A stretch of DNA of 48,229 bases from Pseudomonadota bacterium (GTDB taxonomy: Bacteria > Pseudomonadota > Alphaproteobacteria > Rhizobiales > Rhizobiaceae): contig JAEZXX010000038.1 of NCBI GenBank assembly GCA_023419535.1, positions 1 to 48,229 of the forward strand. Direction: 5' to 3'. Positions within the stretch are counted from its first letter, which is position 1, and each line of letters starts with the position of its first letter. Below, one piece after another: positions 25,323-34,353 of this stretch. The notes under the pieces are model-generated. The model did no database searches. It was not told the DNA's origin and saw nothing but the letters and a program-made list of their open reading frames with translations. Made by a program: the position numbers and the translations under genes.

Positions 25323-26159
25323 ATGGAGACGATTTCGACCGCAAAGGCCCATGGCGGCGTCCAGGGCGTCTACCGCCATCGCTCGCACTCGACCGACTGC
25401 GACATGACCTTCGCCGTGTTCGTCCCCGAGCATGCGCCCGGCGCGAAGCTGCCGGTCCTGTGGTTCCTCTCCGGCCTCACCTGCACCCACCAGAACGCGA
25501 TGGACAAGGGCGAGTACCGACGCGCGGCCGCCGAGCACGGCCTGATCGTCGTCCTGCCGGACACGAGCCCGCGCGGGGCCGACGTGCCGGACGATAAGGA
25601 CGACTGGAAGTTCGGCTCGGGCGCCGGCTTCTATCTCGACGCGACGCGCGCGCCCTATTCGGCGAACTACCGCATGTATTCCTACATCGCGGAGGAACTG
25701 CCGGCCTATCTCGCCGTCAATTTCCCGGCGGATTCGAACCGCATGTCGATCATGGGCCATTCCATGGGCGGCCACGGCGCCCTGACGATCGCGCTCAAGA
25801 ATCCGGACCGCTATCGTTCCGCCTCGGCGCTGGCGCCGATCGTGCAGCCGCGCACCGCCGACTGGTCGCGGCCCGCCTTCGACCGCTATCTCGGGCCGGA
25901 CGGGCGCGCCCACCGCGCCTACGACGCGACGGCCCTCATCGAGGACGGCAAGCGCTTCCCCGAATTCTACGTCGACCAGGGAACGGCGGACCAGTTCCTG
26001 AACGACGGCCTGCGACCTGAGCTCCTTCAGGCGGCCTGCGAGAAGGCCGGCATCCCCCTTACGCTGCACATGCGCGAGGGCTACGACCACTCCTACAATT
26101 TCATCTCCACCTTCATGGCCGATCACGTCGCCTACCACGCGAGCCGGCTGCGAGACTGA
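25323..26159 (+). CDS. fghA: S-formylglutathione hydrolase
   Basis: A 278-residue serine esterase of the esterase D family that hydrolyses S-formylglutathione to formate and glutathione, the step after FrmA. The nucleophile is in GHSMGGHGAL (about residue 145), the oxyanion and strand block is LPVLWFLSGLTCTHQN, and the catalytic histidine is in GYDHSYNFIS (about 256). Length is normal. It starts 24 bases after the GNAT gene, so it may be transcribed with it. Together with frmA it completes glutathione-dependent formaldehyde oxidation. Confidence 0.96.
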   Translation: METISTAKAHGGVQGVYRHRSHSTDCDMTFAVFVPEHAPGAKLPVLWFLSGLTCTHQNAMDKGEYRRAAAEHGLIVVLPDTSPRGADVPDDKDDWKFGSGAGFYLDATRAPYSANYRMYSYIAEELPAYLAVNFPADSNRMSIMGHSMGGHGALTIALKNPDRYRSASALAPIVQPRTADWSRPAFDRYLGPDGRAHRAYDATALIEDGKRFPEFYVDQGTADQFLNDGLRPELLQAACEKAGIPLTLHMREGYDHSYNFISTFMADHVAYHASRLRD

Positions 26160-26176
26160 CAGAGCATCGACAGCGC

Positions 26177-27610
26177 ATGACGAACAACTCGGCCCGCATC
26201 GGGGTCATCGGCCTCGGCACCATGGGCGCCAACCTCGTCCTGAACGTCGCGAGCCGCGGCTTCCCGACGACGGGCTTCGACCCGGTTCCCGAGAAGGTCG
26301 CAGGGCTTCAGGCCGAGGTGAACCGCATCGGCGGCACCTTCCTGCGGGTCGACCGGCTGGCCGACATGGTCGCGAGCCTCCAGCGCCCGCGCATCGTCCT
26401 GATGATGGTGCCGGCGGGGCCGATCGTGGAGCAGCAGATCGAGGCTCTGCGCGGGCTGCTGGAGCCCGGCGACCTCATCGTCGACGGCGGCAACACCAAT
26501 TTCGAGGACACGGTCCGGCGGTCGAGATCGCTGGAGGAGAGCGGCATCCTCTACTCCGGCACGGGCGTCTCGGGCGGCGAGGACGGCGCGCGCTACGGCC
26601 CGTCCTTGATGGTGGGCGGAAGCGAGGAGGCCTACGAGCTGCTCCGCCCGATCGTCGAGGCGATCGCGGCGCGCTACGAGGGCAGCCCCTGCGTCGCACG
26701 CATGGGGCCGGACGGCGCCGGCCATTTCGTCAAGACGATCCACAACGGCATCGAATATGCCGACATGCAGATGATCGCCGAGATCTACGGCATCCTGCGC
26801 GACGGCCTCGGACTGCCCGCCGAGCGGATGGCCGAGATCTTCCGACGCTGGAACGACGGGCCGCTCCACTCGTATCTGATCGAGATCACCGCACTGGTGC
26901 TCGCCGAGCGCGATCCAGAGACGGGCGACGCGCTGGTGGATGCCATCGTCGACGAGGCGGGCCAGAAGGGCACCGGCCGCTGGTCGGTGATCGAGGCGCA
27001 GAAGCTCGGGGTCGGCGCGACGACGCTGGAGGCCGCGGTCTCGGCGCGCGGCGTGTCCTCGCGGCGCGGCGAACGGGAACGGGCGTCGCAAGCCTATCGC
27101 GGGCTCGTGTCCACGCCGGGCGAATTCGAGGGCGACGAGGCCGGCATCGCGGAGCTGGAGGCCGCGCTGACGACGGCCAAGATCATCGCCTACGCGCAAG
27201 GGTTCGTCGTCATGGCGGCCGCCTCGAACGAGCACGGCTGGAGCCTGCCGCTCGGCGACATCGCGCGGATCTGGCGCGCCGGCTGCATCATCCGCTCGCG
27301 TTTCCTGAACGACATCGCCGCCGTCTACGAGGAGGGCGACACGCCGAACCTCCTCCTCTCCTCGCGCTTCGCCGAGCGGGTGGCCGCGGGCGAAGGCGCG
27401 CTCCGGCGCGTCGTCGCAAAGGCCGCGCTCGCCGGCATTCCCGTCCCGGCGCTGGCGGCGGCGCTTTCCTATTTCGACGACTACCGCCGGGCGCGCGGCA
27501 CCACGAACCTGACGCAGGGCCAGCGCGACTTCTTCGGGGCCCACACCTTCCGCCGGCTCGACCGCGACGGCGTCTTCCACCATCGCTGGCCGACGCTGCC
27601 GAACGGCTGA
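26177..27610 (+). CDS. gnd: 6-phosphogluconate dehydrogenase, decarboxylating
   Basis: A 477-residue pentose-phosphate pathway enzyme that converts 6-phosphogluconate to ribulose 5-phosphate, CO2 and NADPH. NADP motif GLGTMGANL is near residue 12, the substrate block GVSGGEDGARYGPSLM near 130, the catalytic lysine and Asn in FVKTIHNGIEYADMQ near 185, and the C-terminal block TNLTQGQRDFFGAHTF near 445. It starts 18 bases after fghA. NADPH supply may support the detoxification genes, but this is a guess from adjacency. It converges with the peptide ABC operon with an 18-base gap. Confidence 0.96.
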   Translation: MTNNSARIGVIGLGTMGANLVLNVASRGFPTTGFDPVPEKVAGLQAEVNRIGGTFLRVDRLADMVASLQRPRIVLMMVPAGPIVEQQIEALRGLLEPGDLIVDGGNTNFEDTVRRSRSLEESGILYSGTGVSGGEDGARYGPSLMVGGSEEAYELLRPIVEAIAARYEGSPCVARMGPDGAGHFVKTIHNGIEYADMQMIAEIYGILRDGLGLPAERMAEIFRRWNDGPLHSYLIEITALVLAERDPETGDALVDAIVDEAGQKGTGRWSVIEAQKLGVGATTLEAAVSARGVSSRRGERERASQAYRGLVSTPGEFEGDEAGIAELEAALTTAKIIAYAQGFVVMAAASNEHGWSLPLGDIARIWRAGCIIRSRFLNDIAAVYEEGDTPNLLLSSRFAERVAAGEGALRRVVAKAALAGIPVPALAAALSYFDDYRRARGTTNLTQGQRDFFGAHTFRRLDRDGVFHHRWPTLPNG

Positions 27611-27628
27611 GCGCCGGCGGCGCCGGGA

Positions 27629-29260
27629 TCAGGCGGCGGCCGCCCGGGGGCGCTTGGCGTCGAAGGCCGCGGCGATCAGCGCCTTGGTGTAGGGGTCGCG
27701 CGCCTCCTCGAAGATCGCGCGCGTCGACCCCTCCTCCACCAGCCTGCCGTCCTTCATGACGAGGATGTGGTCGGAGATGGCGCGCACCACCGCCAGATCG
27801 TGGCTGATGAAGAGGTAGGAGAGGTCGTGGTCCCTCTGCAGGCGCCGCAGGAGCTCCACGATCTGCACCTGCACCGATCGGTCGAGCGCGGAGGTCGGCT
27901 CGTCGAGGACGACGACCTTGGGCTTGAGGATCATGGCGCGGGCGATCGCGACGCGCTGGCGCTGGCCGCCGGAGAACTCGTGCGGGTAGCGGTTGCGCGA
28001 GGCGGCCGGCAGGCCGACCTCCTCCAGCGCCGCCGCCGCGCGCCGGTCGCGATCGGCCTTCGACAGCTCCGGCTCGTGGACGAGGAGGCCCTCGGTGATG
28101 ATCTCGCCGACCGTCAGGCGCGGCGAGAGCGAACCGTAGGGGTCCTGGAACATCAGCTGCAACTCGCGCCGCAGCGGCCGCATGGCGGACCGGTCGAGGC
28201 TCGTGATGTCGCGGCCGGCGAAGGCATATCGTCCGCCGGACGGCAGGAGCCGCAGCACGGCGCGGCCGAGCGTCGACTTGCCCGAGCCGGACTCGCCGAC
28301 GATCCCGATCGTCTGTCCGGCCTTCAGCTGCACCGACACGTCGTCCACCGCGCGGAAGGTCTTCGGGCCCTTGGACAGGAGCCCGCCCGAGCCGCGCAGA
28401 TCGTAGTCGACGACGACGTTCGAGGCGAGGAGGATCTCCGGGTTGCCTTCGGGCACCGGCGCCTTCTCGCCCTCCGGCTCGGCCGCAAGCAGCATCCTGG
28501 TGTAGTCGTGGCGGGGCGAGCCGAAGATCTCCTCGGTCGTGCCGGTCTCCACCACCTCGCCACGTCGCATGACGACGACGCGGCCGGCGAAGTGCCGGAC
28601 GACGCCGAGATCGTGCGTGATGAGCAGGATCGCCATGCCGAGCCGCTTCTGGAGGCTGGCGAGGAGGTCGAGAATCTGCGCCTGCACGGTCACGTCGAGC
28701 GCGGTCGTCGGCTCGTCGGCGATCAGGAGTTCGGGGTCGTTGGCGAGCGCCATCGCGATCATGACGCGCTGGCGCTGCCCGCCGGACAATTCGTGCGGAT
28801 AGGAATCGATCCGGCGCTCGGGGCTCGGGATCCCGACGAGGTTCAGGAGCTCCATCACGCGCTGGCGGACGGCCTTGCCGCGCTTGGCGGAGTGATGGGC
28901 GATCACCTCGCCGATCTGCCGGCCGACCGTGTAGAGCGGGTCGAGCGAGGTCATCGGCTCCTGGAAGATCATCGAGATCTTGGCGCCGCGATAGCGGTTC
29001 AGCTGCGAGGCCGGCAGCCCGATCAGCTCGTCGCCGCGATAGCGCGCCGAGCCGCTCGCGCGTCCGTTCTGGGCCAGAAGGCCCATCACCGCCATCATGG
29101 TCTGGCTCTTGCCCGAGCCCGATTCCCCGACGACGGCGAGCGTCTCTCCCTGGTGGACGTCGAAGGAGACGCCCTTCACAGCCTCGAGCACGCCGTCCTC
29201 GGTGTCGAAGGAGACCTTGAGGTCGTGGAGCGAGAGGACCGGCTGGTTCGTGTCGGTCAT
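27629..29260 (-). CDS. Peptide/nickel-type ABC transporter, fused dual ATPase (DppD-DppF/YejF-like)
   Basis: A 543-residue ATPase with two complete nucleotide-binding domains. Domain 1 has GESGSGKSQ (about 40), LSGGQRQRVMIAMAL and LLIADEPTTALD. Domain 2 has GESGSGKST (about 325), FSGGQRQRVAIARAM and VVLDEPTSALDRSV. This is the OppD-OppF fusion of YejF/GsiA type. The start at 29260 lies 2 bases after the oppC stop. It drives the importer formed with the two permeases and the oligopeptide-type binding protein upstream. The ligand could be peptides, nickel, glutathione or microcin-like. Confidence 0.94.
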   Translation of the reverse strand: MTDTNQPVLSLHDLKVSFDTEDGVLEAVKGVSFDVHQGETLAVVGESGSGKSQTMMAVMGLLAQNGRASGSARYRGDELIGLPASQLNRYRGAKISMIFQEPMTSLDPLYTVGRQIGEVIAHHSAKRGKAVRQRVMELLNLVGIPSPERRIDSYPHELSGGQRQRVMIAMALANDPELLIADEPTTALDVTVQAQILDLLASLQKRLGMAILLITHDLGVVRHFAGRVVVMRRGEVVETGTTEEIFGSPRHDYTRMLLAAEPEGEKAPVPEGNPEILLASNVVVDYDLRGSGGLLSKGPKTFRAVDDVSVQLKAGQTIGIVGESGSGKSTLGRAVLRLLPSGGRYAFAGRDITSLDRSAMRPLRRELQLMFQDPYGSLSPRLTVGEIITEGLLVHEPELSKADRDRRAAAALEEVGLPAASRNRYPHEFSGGQRQRVAIARAMILKPKVVVLDEPTSALDRSVQVQIVELLRRLQRDHDLSYLFISHDLAVVRAISDHILVMKDGRLVEEGSTRAIFEEARDPYTKALIAAAFDAKRPRAAAA

Positions 29261-29262
29261 CG

Positions 29263-30429
29263 TCAGCGGTCCTTAGGGTCGAAGGCGTCGCGCAGGCCGT
29301 CGCCGATGTAGTTCAGCGCGAAGAGCGTGACGCAGAAGAAGATGGCGGGGAAGATCAGGAGCCAGGGCGCGGCCTGCATGGTCTGCGCGCCGTCCGAGAT
29401 CAGCGCGCCCCAGCTCGTCAACGGCGCCTGCACGCCGAGGCCGAGGAAGGACAGGAAGCTTTCCAAAAGGATGACCTTCGGCACCACGATGGTGACGAAG
29501 ACGACCACCGGCCCGATCGTGTTCGGCACGATGTGGCGGCGGATGATCTGCCCGTCGGTGACGCCCATCGCCTCGGCGGCGGCCACGAACTCGCGGCGCT
29601 TCAGGGACAGCGTCTGGCCGCGCACGATACGCGCCATGTCCAGCCACTCCACCATGCCGATCACGAGGAAGATCAGGATGAAGGACCGTCCGAAGAACAC
29701 GACGAGCATGATGACGAGGAAGACGAAGGGCAGCGAATAGAGGATCTCGATCAGCCGCATCATCAGATTGTCGACGCGCCCGCCGAGATAGCCCGCGATC
29801 GCGCCGTAGGTGACGCCGATGACGAGGGCGACGAGCGAGGCGAGGATGCCGATGATGAGCGAGATCTGCCCGCCCACCATGACGCGCACCATCAGGTCGC
29901 GCCCGTTCCGGTCGGTGCCGAAAAAGAAGTACTGCCGCTGGACCGAGCCCTCGACCACGGCGACGCGCCCCTCCTCGGCGGTCTCGACGATCTGCGACCC
30001 CGCTCCGAACTCGTTCACGCGGTCGAAGAAGCGGGTGACGCGCGGGTCCACCTCCTCCTCGCCACGGACGGTCGCGCGGTAGGTCTGGCCCTCGACGTCG
30101 AACTCGACGAGCTCCAGGCGCGCTCGGGACGCGACGCTCTCGGCGACGCCCTGGAGCGCCGATTCGGCCGGACGCGCCTCCAGGCTCGGCGCGACGCCGA
30201 CATAGGAGGTGAAGACCTGGTCGTAGCGCTGCGTGACGAAATGGGGCCCCGCGAAGCAGAAGATCGTGACGAGGGCCAGGATCACGAAGCCCGTCATCGC
30301 CGCGCGGTTGCGTCGCAGGCGCAGGAGCGCGAGCTGGAACAGCGAGCGGCCGCGGACCTCGCGTGCGGCAACCGGCAGGTCGCCCGGCAGCGGTCCGGGA
30401 TTGGGCGTCGTCGAGGACAGGTCAGTCAT
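29263..30429 (-). CDS. Peptide ABC transporter permease, OppC type
   Basis: A 388-residue inner-membrane permease. The first membrane segment (about residues 45-65) is separated from the transport core by an extra periplasmic stretch of about 100 residues, so the protein is longer than the usual 300. The OppC block FFFGTDRNGRDLMVRV precedes the core, and the EAA loop is AAAEAMGVTDGQIIRRHIVPN. It overlaps oppB by 8 bases. The YejE proteins have a similar insertion; this and the fused ATPase suggest a YejABEF-like system. Confidence 0.93.
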   Translation of the reverse strand: MTDLSSTTPNPGPLPGDLPVAAREVRGRSLFQLALLRLRRNRAAMTGFVILALVTIFCFAGPHFVTQRYDQVFTSYVGVAPSLEARPAESALQGVAESVASRARLELVEFDVEGQTYRATVRGEEEVDPRVTRFFDRVNEFGAGSQIVETAEEGRVAVVEGSVQRQYFFFGTDRNGRDLMVRVMVGGQISLIIGILASLVALVIGVTYGAIAGYLGGRVDNLMMRLIEILYSLPFVFLVIMLVVFFGRSFILIFLVIGMVEWLDMARIVRGQTLSLKRREFVAAAEAMGVTDGQIIRRHIVPNTIGPVVVFVTIVVPKVILLESFLSFLGLGVQAPLTSWGALISDGAQTMQAAPWLLIFPAIFFCVTLFALNYIGDGLRDAFDPKDR

Positions 30430-31345
30430 GGCGGATCCTCGGGTCGAGCAGGGCGTAGAGGATGTCGACCACCAGATTGAAGACGATGATGAAGATCGAG
30501 ATCAGGATGACCGTGCCCATCACCAGCGTGTAGTCGCGGTTGAGCGCCCCTTCGACGAAGTAGCGGCCGACGCCGGGGATGGTGAAGATCGTCTCGACGA
30601 CGGTGGAGCCCGTCAGCAGCGCCGCGCAGCAGGGCGCCAGATAGGTGACGGCCGGCAGCATGGCGCCGCGCATGGCGTGGGTGACCACGACCGAGCGCCA
30701 GGGCAGGCCGTAGGCCTTGGCGGTCCTCACATGGTCGGTGCGCATCGCCTCGATCATCGAGCCGCGCGTGAGCCGCGCGAAGACCGCCAGTTGCGGCAGG
30801 CCGAGCGCGATGACGGGAAGGATCAGGTTGGAGAACCCGCCCTGCCCCCAGCCGCCGGCGGGCACCAGCGACAGGATGATGGCGAAGATCAGCGTCAGCA
30901 CCGGGCCGACGACGAAGTTCGGGATGGTGATGCCGATGGTCGCGACGCCCATCACAAGATAGTCGACCCAGCCGTTCTGGCGCAGCGCCGCCGTGACGCC
31001 GGCCGCCACCCCGCCGACGACCGCGAAGAGCAGCGCCCACAGCCCGAGCGTGATGGAGAAGGGCAGCGCCTGGAGGATCAGCTCGGCGACGTCGTAGTCG
31101 CGGTAGATGAAGGACGGCCCGAAATCGCCGCGCAGCGCGTTCGTGATGTAGGTCCAGTACTGGACGTAGAGCGGCTGATCGAGCTGGAACGTGGCCATGA
31201 GGTTGGCCATGGTCTGCGGCGGCAGCGGCCGCTCCAGGTTGAACGGGCCGCCGGGCGCCATTCGCATCAGGAAGAACGAGATGGTCACGACGATGAAGAT
31301 CGTCGGCACCGCGCTCAAAAGGCGGTTCAGTACGAAGCGCAGCAT
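30422..31345 (-). CDS. Peptide ABC transporter permease, OppB type
   Basis: A 307-residue inner-membrane permease with the OppB N-terminal block MLRFVLNRLLSAVPTIFIVV and the coupling-loop motif RTAKAYGLPWRSVV. Five to six membrane segments are evident. The start is at 31345, and the stop overlaps the oppC start. A 235-base gap with a GC-rich hairpin separates it from the binding-protein gene upstream. Confidence 0.94.
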   Translation of the reverse strand: MLRFVLNRLLSAVPTIFIVVTISFFLMRMAPGGPFNLERPLPPQTMANLMATFQLDQPLYVQYWTYITNALRGDFGPSFIYRDYDVAELILQALPFSITLGLWALLFAVVGGVAAGVTAALRQNGWVDYLVMGVATIGITIPNFVVGPVLTLIFAIILSLVPAGGWGQGGFSNLILPVIALGLPQLAVFARLTRGSMIEAMRTDHVRTAKAYGLPWRSVVVTHAMRGAMLPAVTYLAPCCAALLTGSTVVETIFTIPGVGRYFVEGALNRDYTLVMGTVILISIFIIVFNLVVDILYALLDPRIRHD

Positions 31346-31546
31346 CGAATTCCTCGAGCTTCGGGCGGGCGCCTTCCACGACGGGAGGCGGGCGGCCGGT
31401 GGGTGCCGGCTCTGGACGATCGGGCGAGGCCTACAGCATCCATGGGAGGACGCGCATCACCATTTCGGGCGGTTCGGCCGGTCGATTCAGTCGCTTCGTC
31501 CTCGCTTGGAAGACGGCGATCGGCGCCGGGCAAGGGCGCGGACGGA

Positions 31547-31571
31547 GCGGCCCGACCCGTGGCCGGGCCGC
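31547..31571 (-). terminator. Hairpin downstream of the peptide-binding protein gene
   Basis: GCGGCCCG pairs with CGGGCCGC (8 bp, 9-base loop), 10 bases after the stop at 31581. There is no T-tract. It may attenuate transcription into the permeases, or protect the upstream message. The rest of 31346-31580 shows no gene. Confidence 0.4.
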
Positions 31572-31580
31572 CCCAATGCG

Positions 31581-33170
31581 CTAGCGGTTGACCGTCAGCC
31601 ACTTGGAGAGGTGGTCGTCCTTGGCGTTGTCCTCCCAGCCCGACACGCGGTCGGAGACGAGCCACAGCGAGGCCGAGTTGAGGAGCGGCGCCACCGGCTG
31701 CTCGGCCGAGAGGATCGCCTCGGCCTCGTGCATGATCGCCATGCGGGCCGCGACGTCCTGTTCGTTGTAGCTGTCGGCCATCAGGCGGTCGTAGTCGGAA
31801 TTCGACCACTTGGAGTAGTTGAACGTGCCGTTCGCGGTCGTGGCGAGCGCCAGGAAGTTCTCTGGATCCGCGTAGTCGCCGATCCAGCCGGCCCGTGCGA
31901 CGTTGAACGCCCCGCCCTCCTGCAGATAGGCGTAGTGGGAGGCGACGTCCTGGTTGGTCAGCGTCACCGTCGCGCCGAAGAGCGTGCGCCACATGTCCGC
32001 GATGGCGGTGGCGACCTGCTCGTGCGCCGTGTTGGTGTTGTAGCGGATCTCGATGGTCAGCGGCTGGCCGCCCTCGCCGAAGCCGGCCTCCTCCATCAGG
32101 CGCAGCGCCTCGTCCTCGCGGTCGAGCTGGTCCATGGCGGCGAAGTCCGGCTCGGACGGATCGCCGTAGTCGCCCACGCCCGGAGGCACCATCGTGTACT
32201 GCGGCAGGCGCGCGCCCTGGAAGATTTCCCGGCTGAGGAAGTCGCGGTCGATCGCCATGGAGAGCGCGCGGCGCACGTCCGGATTGTCGAAGGGCGCGGT
32301 GCGAGTGTCGAAGGCGTAGTATTCCGTCGAGAGGCGGGGGGCGACGCGGACCTGCTCCTCCCCGAACTGGCCGCGGAGGAACTCCAGCTGGTCGGGCGAG
32401 AAGTTGAGGACGACGTCGAGCTCGCCGGCCTGGAAACGGCGCTGCGAGGCGGCCTCGTCGTCGATCGGATAGAACATCACCGCTTCGAGCTGGACGTTCT
32501 CGGCGTCCCAGTATTCTTCGTTCTTCTCGACGCGGATGTGGTCGTTGGCGACCTGCGCGGCCAGCGTGAAGGCGCCGTTGGAGACCATCGTGCCGGGGCG
32601 CACGAAGTTCGACCCCTCAGCCTCCACGGTCGCCGGGTGGACCGGCAGGCCGGTCTGATGCGTCAGGAGCTCGATGAAGAACGGGGTCGGGCGCTCCAGC
32701 GTGATCTCGAGCGTCTTGTCGTCCACCGCGCGCACGCCGAGCTGGTCGACCAGCATGTCGCCGCCGTTCACGGCCTCGGCGTTCTTGATCGGGTACAGAA
32801 GGTTGGCGTAGCCCGCCGCCGTCTCAGGGTCCTGCAGGCGGCGCATGGAGTAGACGAAATCCTCCGCCACCACCGGATCGCCGTTCGACCAGTTGGCGTC
32901 GTCGCGGATCTTGAAGGTGTAGACCGTCCCGTCCTCGGAGACTTCCCAGCTCTCGGCCGTTCCGGGGATCACCTCCCCCGACGCGGAATAGATGACCAGC
33001 CCCTCGTAGAGATCCTTGAGGATGAAGGCCTCGACATTGATCGAGGTCTGGGCTTGGTCGAGCGTCTGCGGCTCGCCGCCATTGCCGCGGTGGAGGACCT
33101 GGGCGTCGGCCAAGGTCGTCGTCGAGAGAAGCGCGGCAGCAAGGATTCCGAGAACCGGAAGACGTGTCAT
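31581..33170 (-). CDS. Peptide ABC transporter substrate-binding protein (OppA/DppA family)
   Basis: A 529-residue periplasmic binding protein (SBP_bac_5). The signal peptide covers about residues 1-24 (cleavage after ADAQ-type site). Family blocks: GGEPQTLDQAQ near the N-terminus, YTFKIRDDANWSNGDPVVAEDFVYS (about 85-110), and DRDFLSREIFQG with RRALSMAIDR. The ATG at 33170 has CAAGGAG 8 bases before. A GntR/FCD regulator is divergent. It is closest in layout to OppA of Mannheimia/E. coli type, so oligopeptides are a reasonable guess. Confidence 0.94.
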   Translation of the reverse strand: MTRLPVLGILAAALLSTTTLADAQVLHRGNGGEPQTLDQAQTSINVEAFILKDLYEGLVIYSASGEVIPGTAESWEVSEDGTVYTFKIRDDANWSNGDPVVAEDFVYSMRRLQDPETAAGYANLLYPIKNAEAVNGGDMLVDQLGVRAVDDKTLEITLERPTPFFIELLTHQTGLPVHPATVEAEGSNFVRPGTMVSNGAFTLAAQVANDHIRVEKNEEYWDAENVQLEAVMFYPIDDEAASQRRFQAGELDVVLNFSPDQLEFLRGQFGEEQVRVAPRLSTEYYAFDTRTAPFDNPDVRRALSMAIDRDFLSREIFQGARLPQYTMVPPGVGDYGDPSEPDFAAMDQLDREDEALRLMEEAGFGEGGQPLTIEIRYNTNTAHEQVATAIADMWRTLFGATVTLTNQDVASHYAYLQEGGAFNVARAGWIGDYADPENFLALATTANGTFNYSKWSNSDYDRLMADSYNEQDVAARMAIMHEAEAILSAEQPVAPLLNSASLWLVSDRVSGWEDNAKDDHLSKWLTVNR

Positions 33171-33690
33171 CGAGTCACTCCTTGAGAGGTGGGTGTTCCC
33201 CCGCCGCGGCGCGACGAGAGACGGTAAGGCGGCGATACGATCTTCGAACGGCGCGAAAGTAAAGTTCACGATCCCTTCGTGCGTCCACCATGGGCCGGCA
33301 GCGGGTCCGCCGGCAAGGATGACAGGCGCCATACCGGGCATCCGGTCTCAAGTTCAAGATGAAAAGGTTCGGGTTCACATCATCGGCATATCGGGCCGCA
33401 TGCACGGCGAGACGTTCGACAGGCATCGTGCGCGCAGGTCTTCGACGATGGCCGGGCCGATCTTCGACGGGCGGCGTGCGATCTCCACGGCGGTCCTTGC
33501 GGAACTCGCCGCGACCTGCGCGACCGGTTTCGCGAACGCGAAAACCTCGACCTCTACGCGAGGGCGCCCCGGACATCATCGTCGGAGCGCTGTTGCCGGA
33601 TCGACCGCTTGCCGCATACGATCGCATTCAAAGATCGGCAGGGCCCGGAGCGGGCGACCCGTCTGCAGAATCCGCCATTCGGAGCGACGT
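33171..33690 (+). other. Intergenic region between divergent oppA and gntR genes
   Basis: 520 bases without a convincing gene. It must hold both promoters: the oppA leader lies next to 33171 and the gntR leader next to 33690. Short open frames at 33359-33627 on both strands have no ribosome sites or recognisable pattern. The stretch 33440-33600 has coding-like composition and could be an eroded gene fragment, but I cannot identify it. No clear operator palindrome was found. Confidence 0.5.
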
Positions 33691-34347
33691 GTGGAGAAGC
33701 GCGAGAAGCGGTCCGGCCAGTTCCTCGGCACCGCCGTCTACGAGGCGATGCGGGAGGCCCTGCGCAACGGCGAGTACCGCCCCGGCGACCGGCTTCGCGA
33801 GGAGGAGATCGCCCAGCGCCTGAACGTCAGCCGCACCCCGGTGCGCGAGGCTCTCGGCCGACTGCAGGCTCGACGCCTGGTGGAGAATGCCGGTGGACGG
33901 GGCCTGGTGGTGCGCCAGCTGGAGCTGCGCGACGTCATGGACCTCTACGCCATGCGCGAGATCATCGAGGGCGCGGCGGCACGGCTCGCGGCCGACCATG
34001 CCTCGGAGCCGGAAATCCAGTCGCTGCAGGACCTCAACGCGGCGCTCGCGCAGAGTTTCGAAGCCCCGCAGGAGATGGCGCGGCTGAACCGGCTGTTCCA
34101 CGAGAGCATCTACCGCGCCGCGCGCAACGGCTATCTCGACCTGACGCTCGGCGAGATCCAGGACGCCATCGGCACGCTGCGCTCCACGACCTTCGCCATT
34201 CCCGCGCGCCCGGAGGCCGCGGTGGTGAGGCATGCGGGAATCATCGAGGCGATCGCCGGACGCGACCGGGCGGGCGCGGAGGAGCGGGCGCGCGCCCATA
34301 TCCGCAACGCGCTCCGCGCCCGCCTGCGGCTGCTCCAGGCGAGCTGA
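33691..34347 (+). CDS. GntR family transcriptional regulator, FCD subfamily
   Basis: A 218-residue regulator. The winged helix lies at residues about 10-75, with the GntR signature GEYRPGDRLREEEIAQRLNV and SRTPVREALGRL. The FCD ligand domain follows, with the metal-site pattern of D..., histidine in RLFHESIYRAA and histidine in VVRHAGIIEAI. The start is GTG at 33691 with GGAG 7 bases upstream; the longer upstream frame crosses the promoter region. It is divergent from the peptide importer, which it may control. FCD regulators usually sense small carboxylates, so the effector may not be a peptide. It converges with cysA with a 6-base gap. Confidence 0.93.
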   Translation: MEKREKRSGQFLGTAVYEAMREALRNGEYRPGDRLREEEIAQRLNVSRTPVREALGRLQARRLVENAGGRGLVVRQLELRDVMDLYAMREIIEGAAARLAADHASEPEIQSLQDLNAALAQSFEAPQEMARLNRLFHESIYRAARNGYLDLTLGEIQDAIGTLRSTTFAIPARPEAAVVRHAGIIEAIAGRDRAGAEERARAHIRNALRARLRLLQAS

Positions 34348-34353
34348 GCGGGC

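Noticed and set aside
33359..33627. Short open frames in the oppA-gntR intergenic region
   Set aside because: No ribosome sites, no family pattern, and frames on both strands overlap one another. An eroded gene fragment cannot be excluded.
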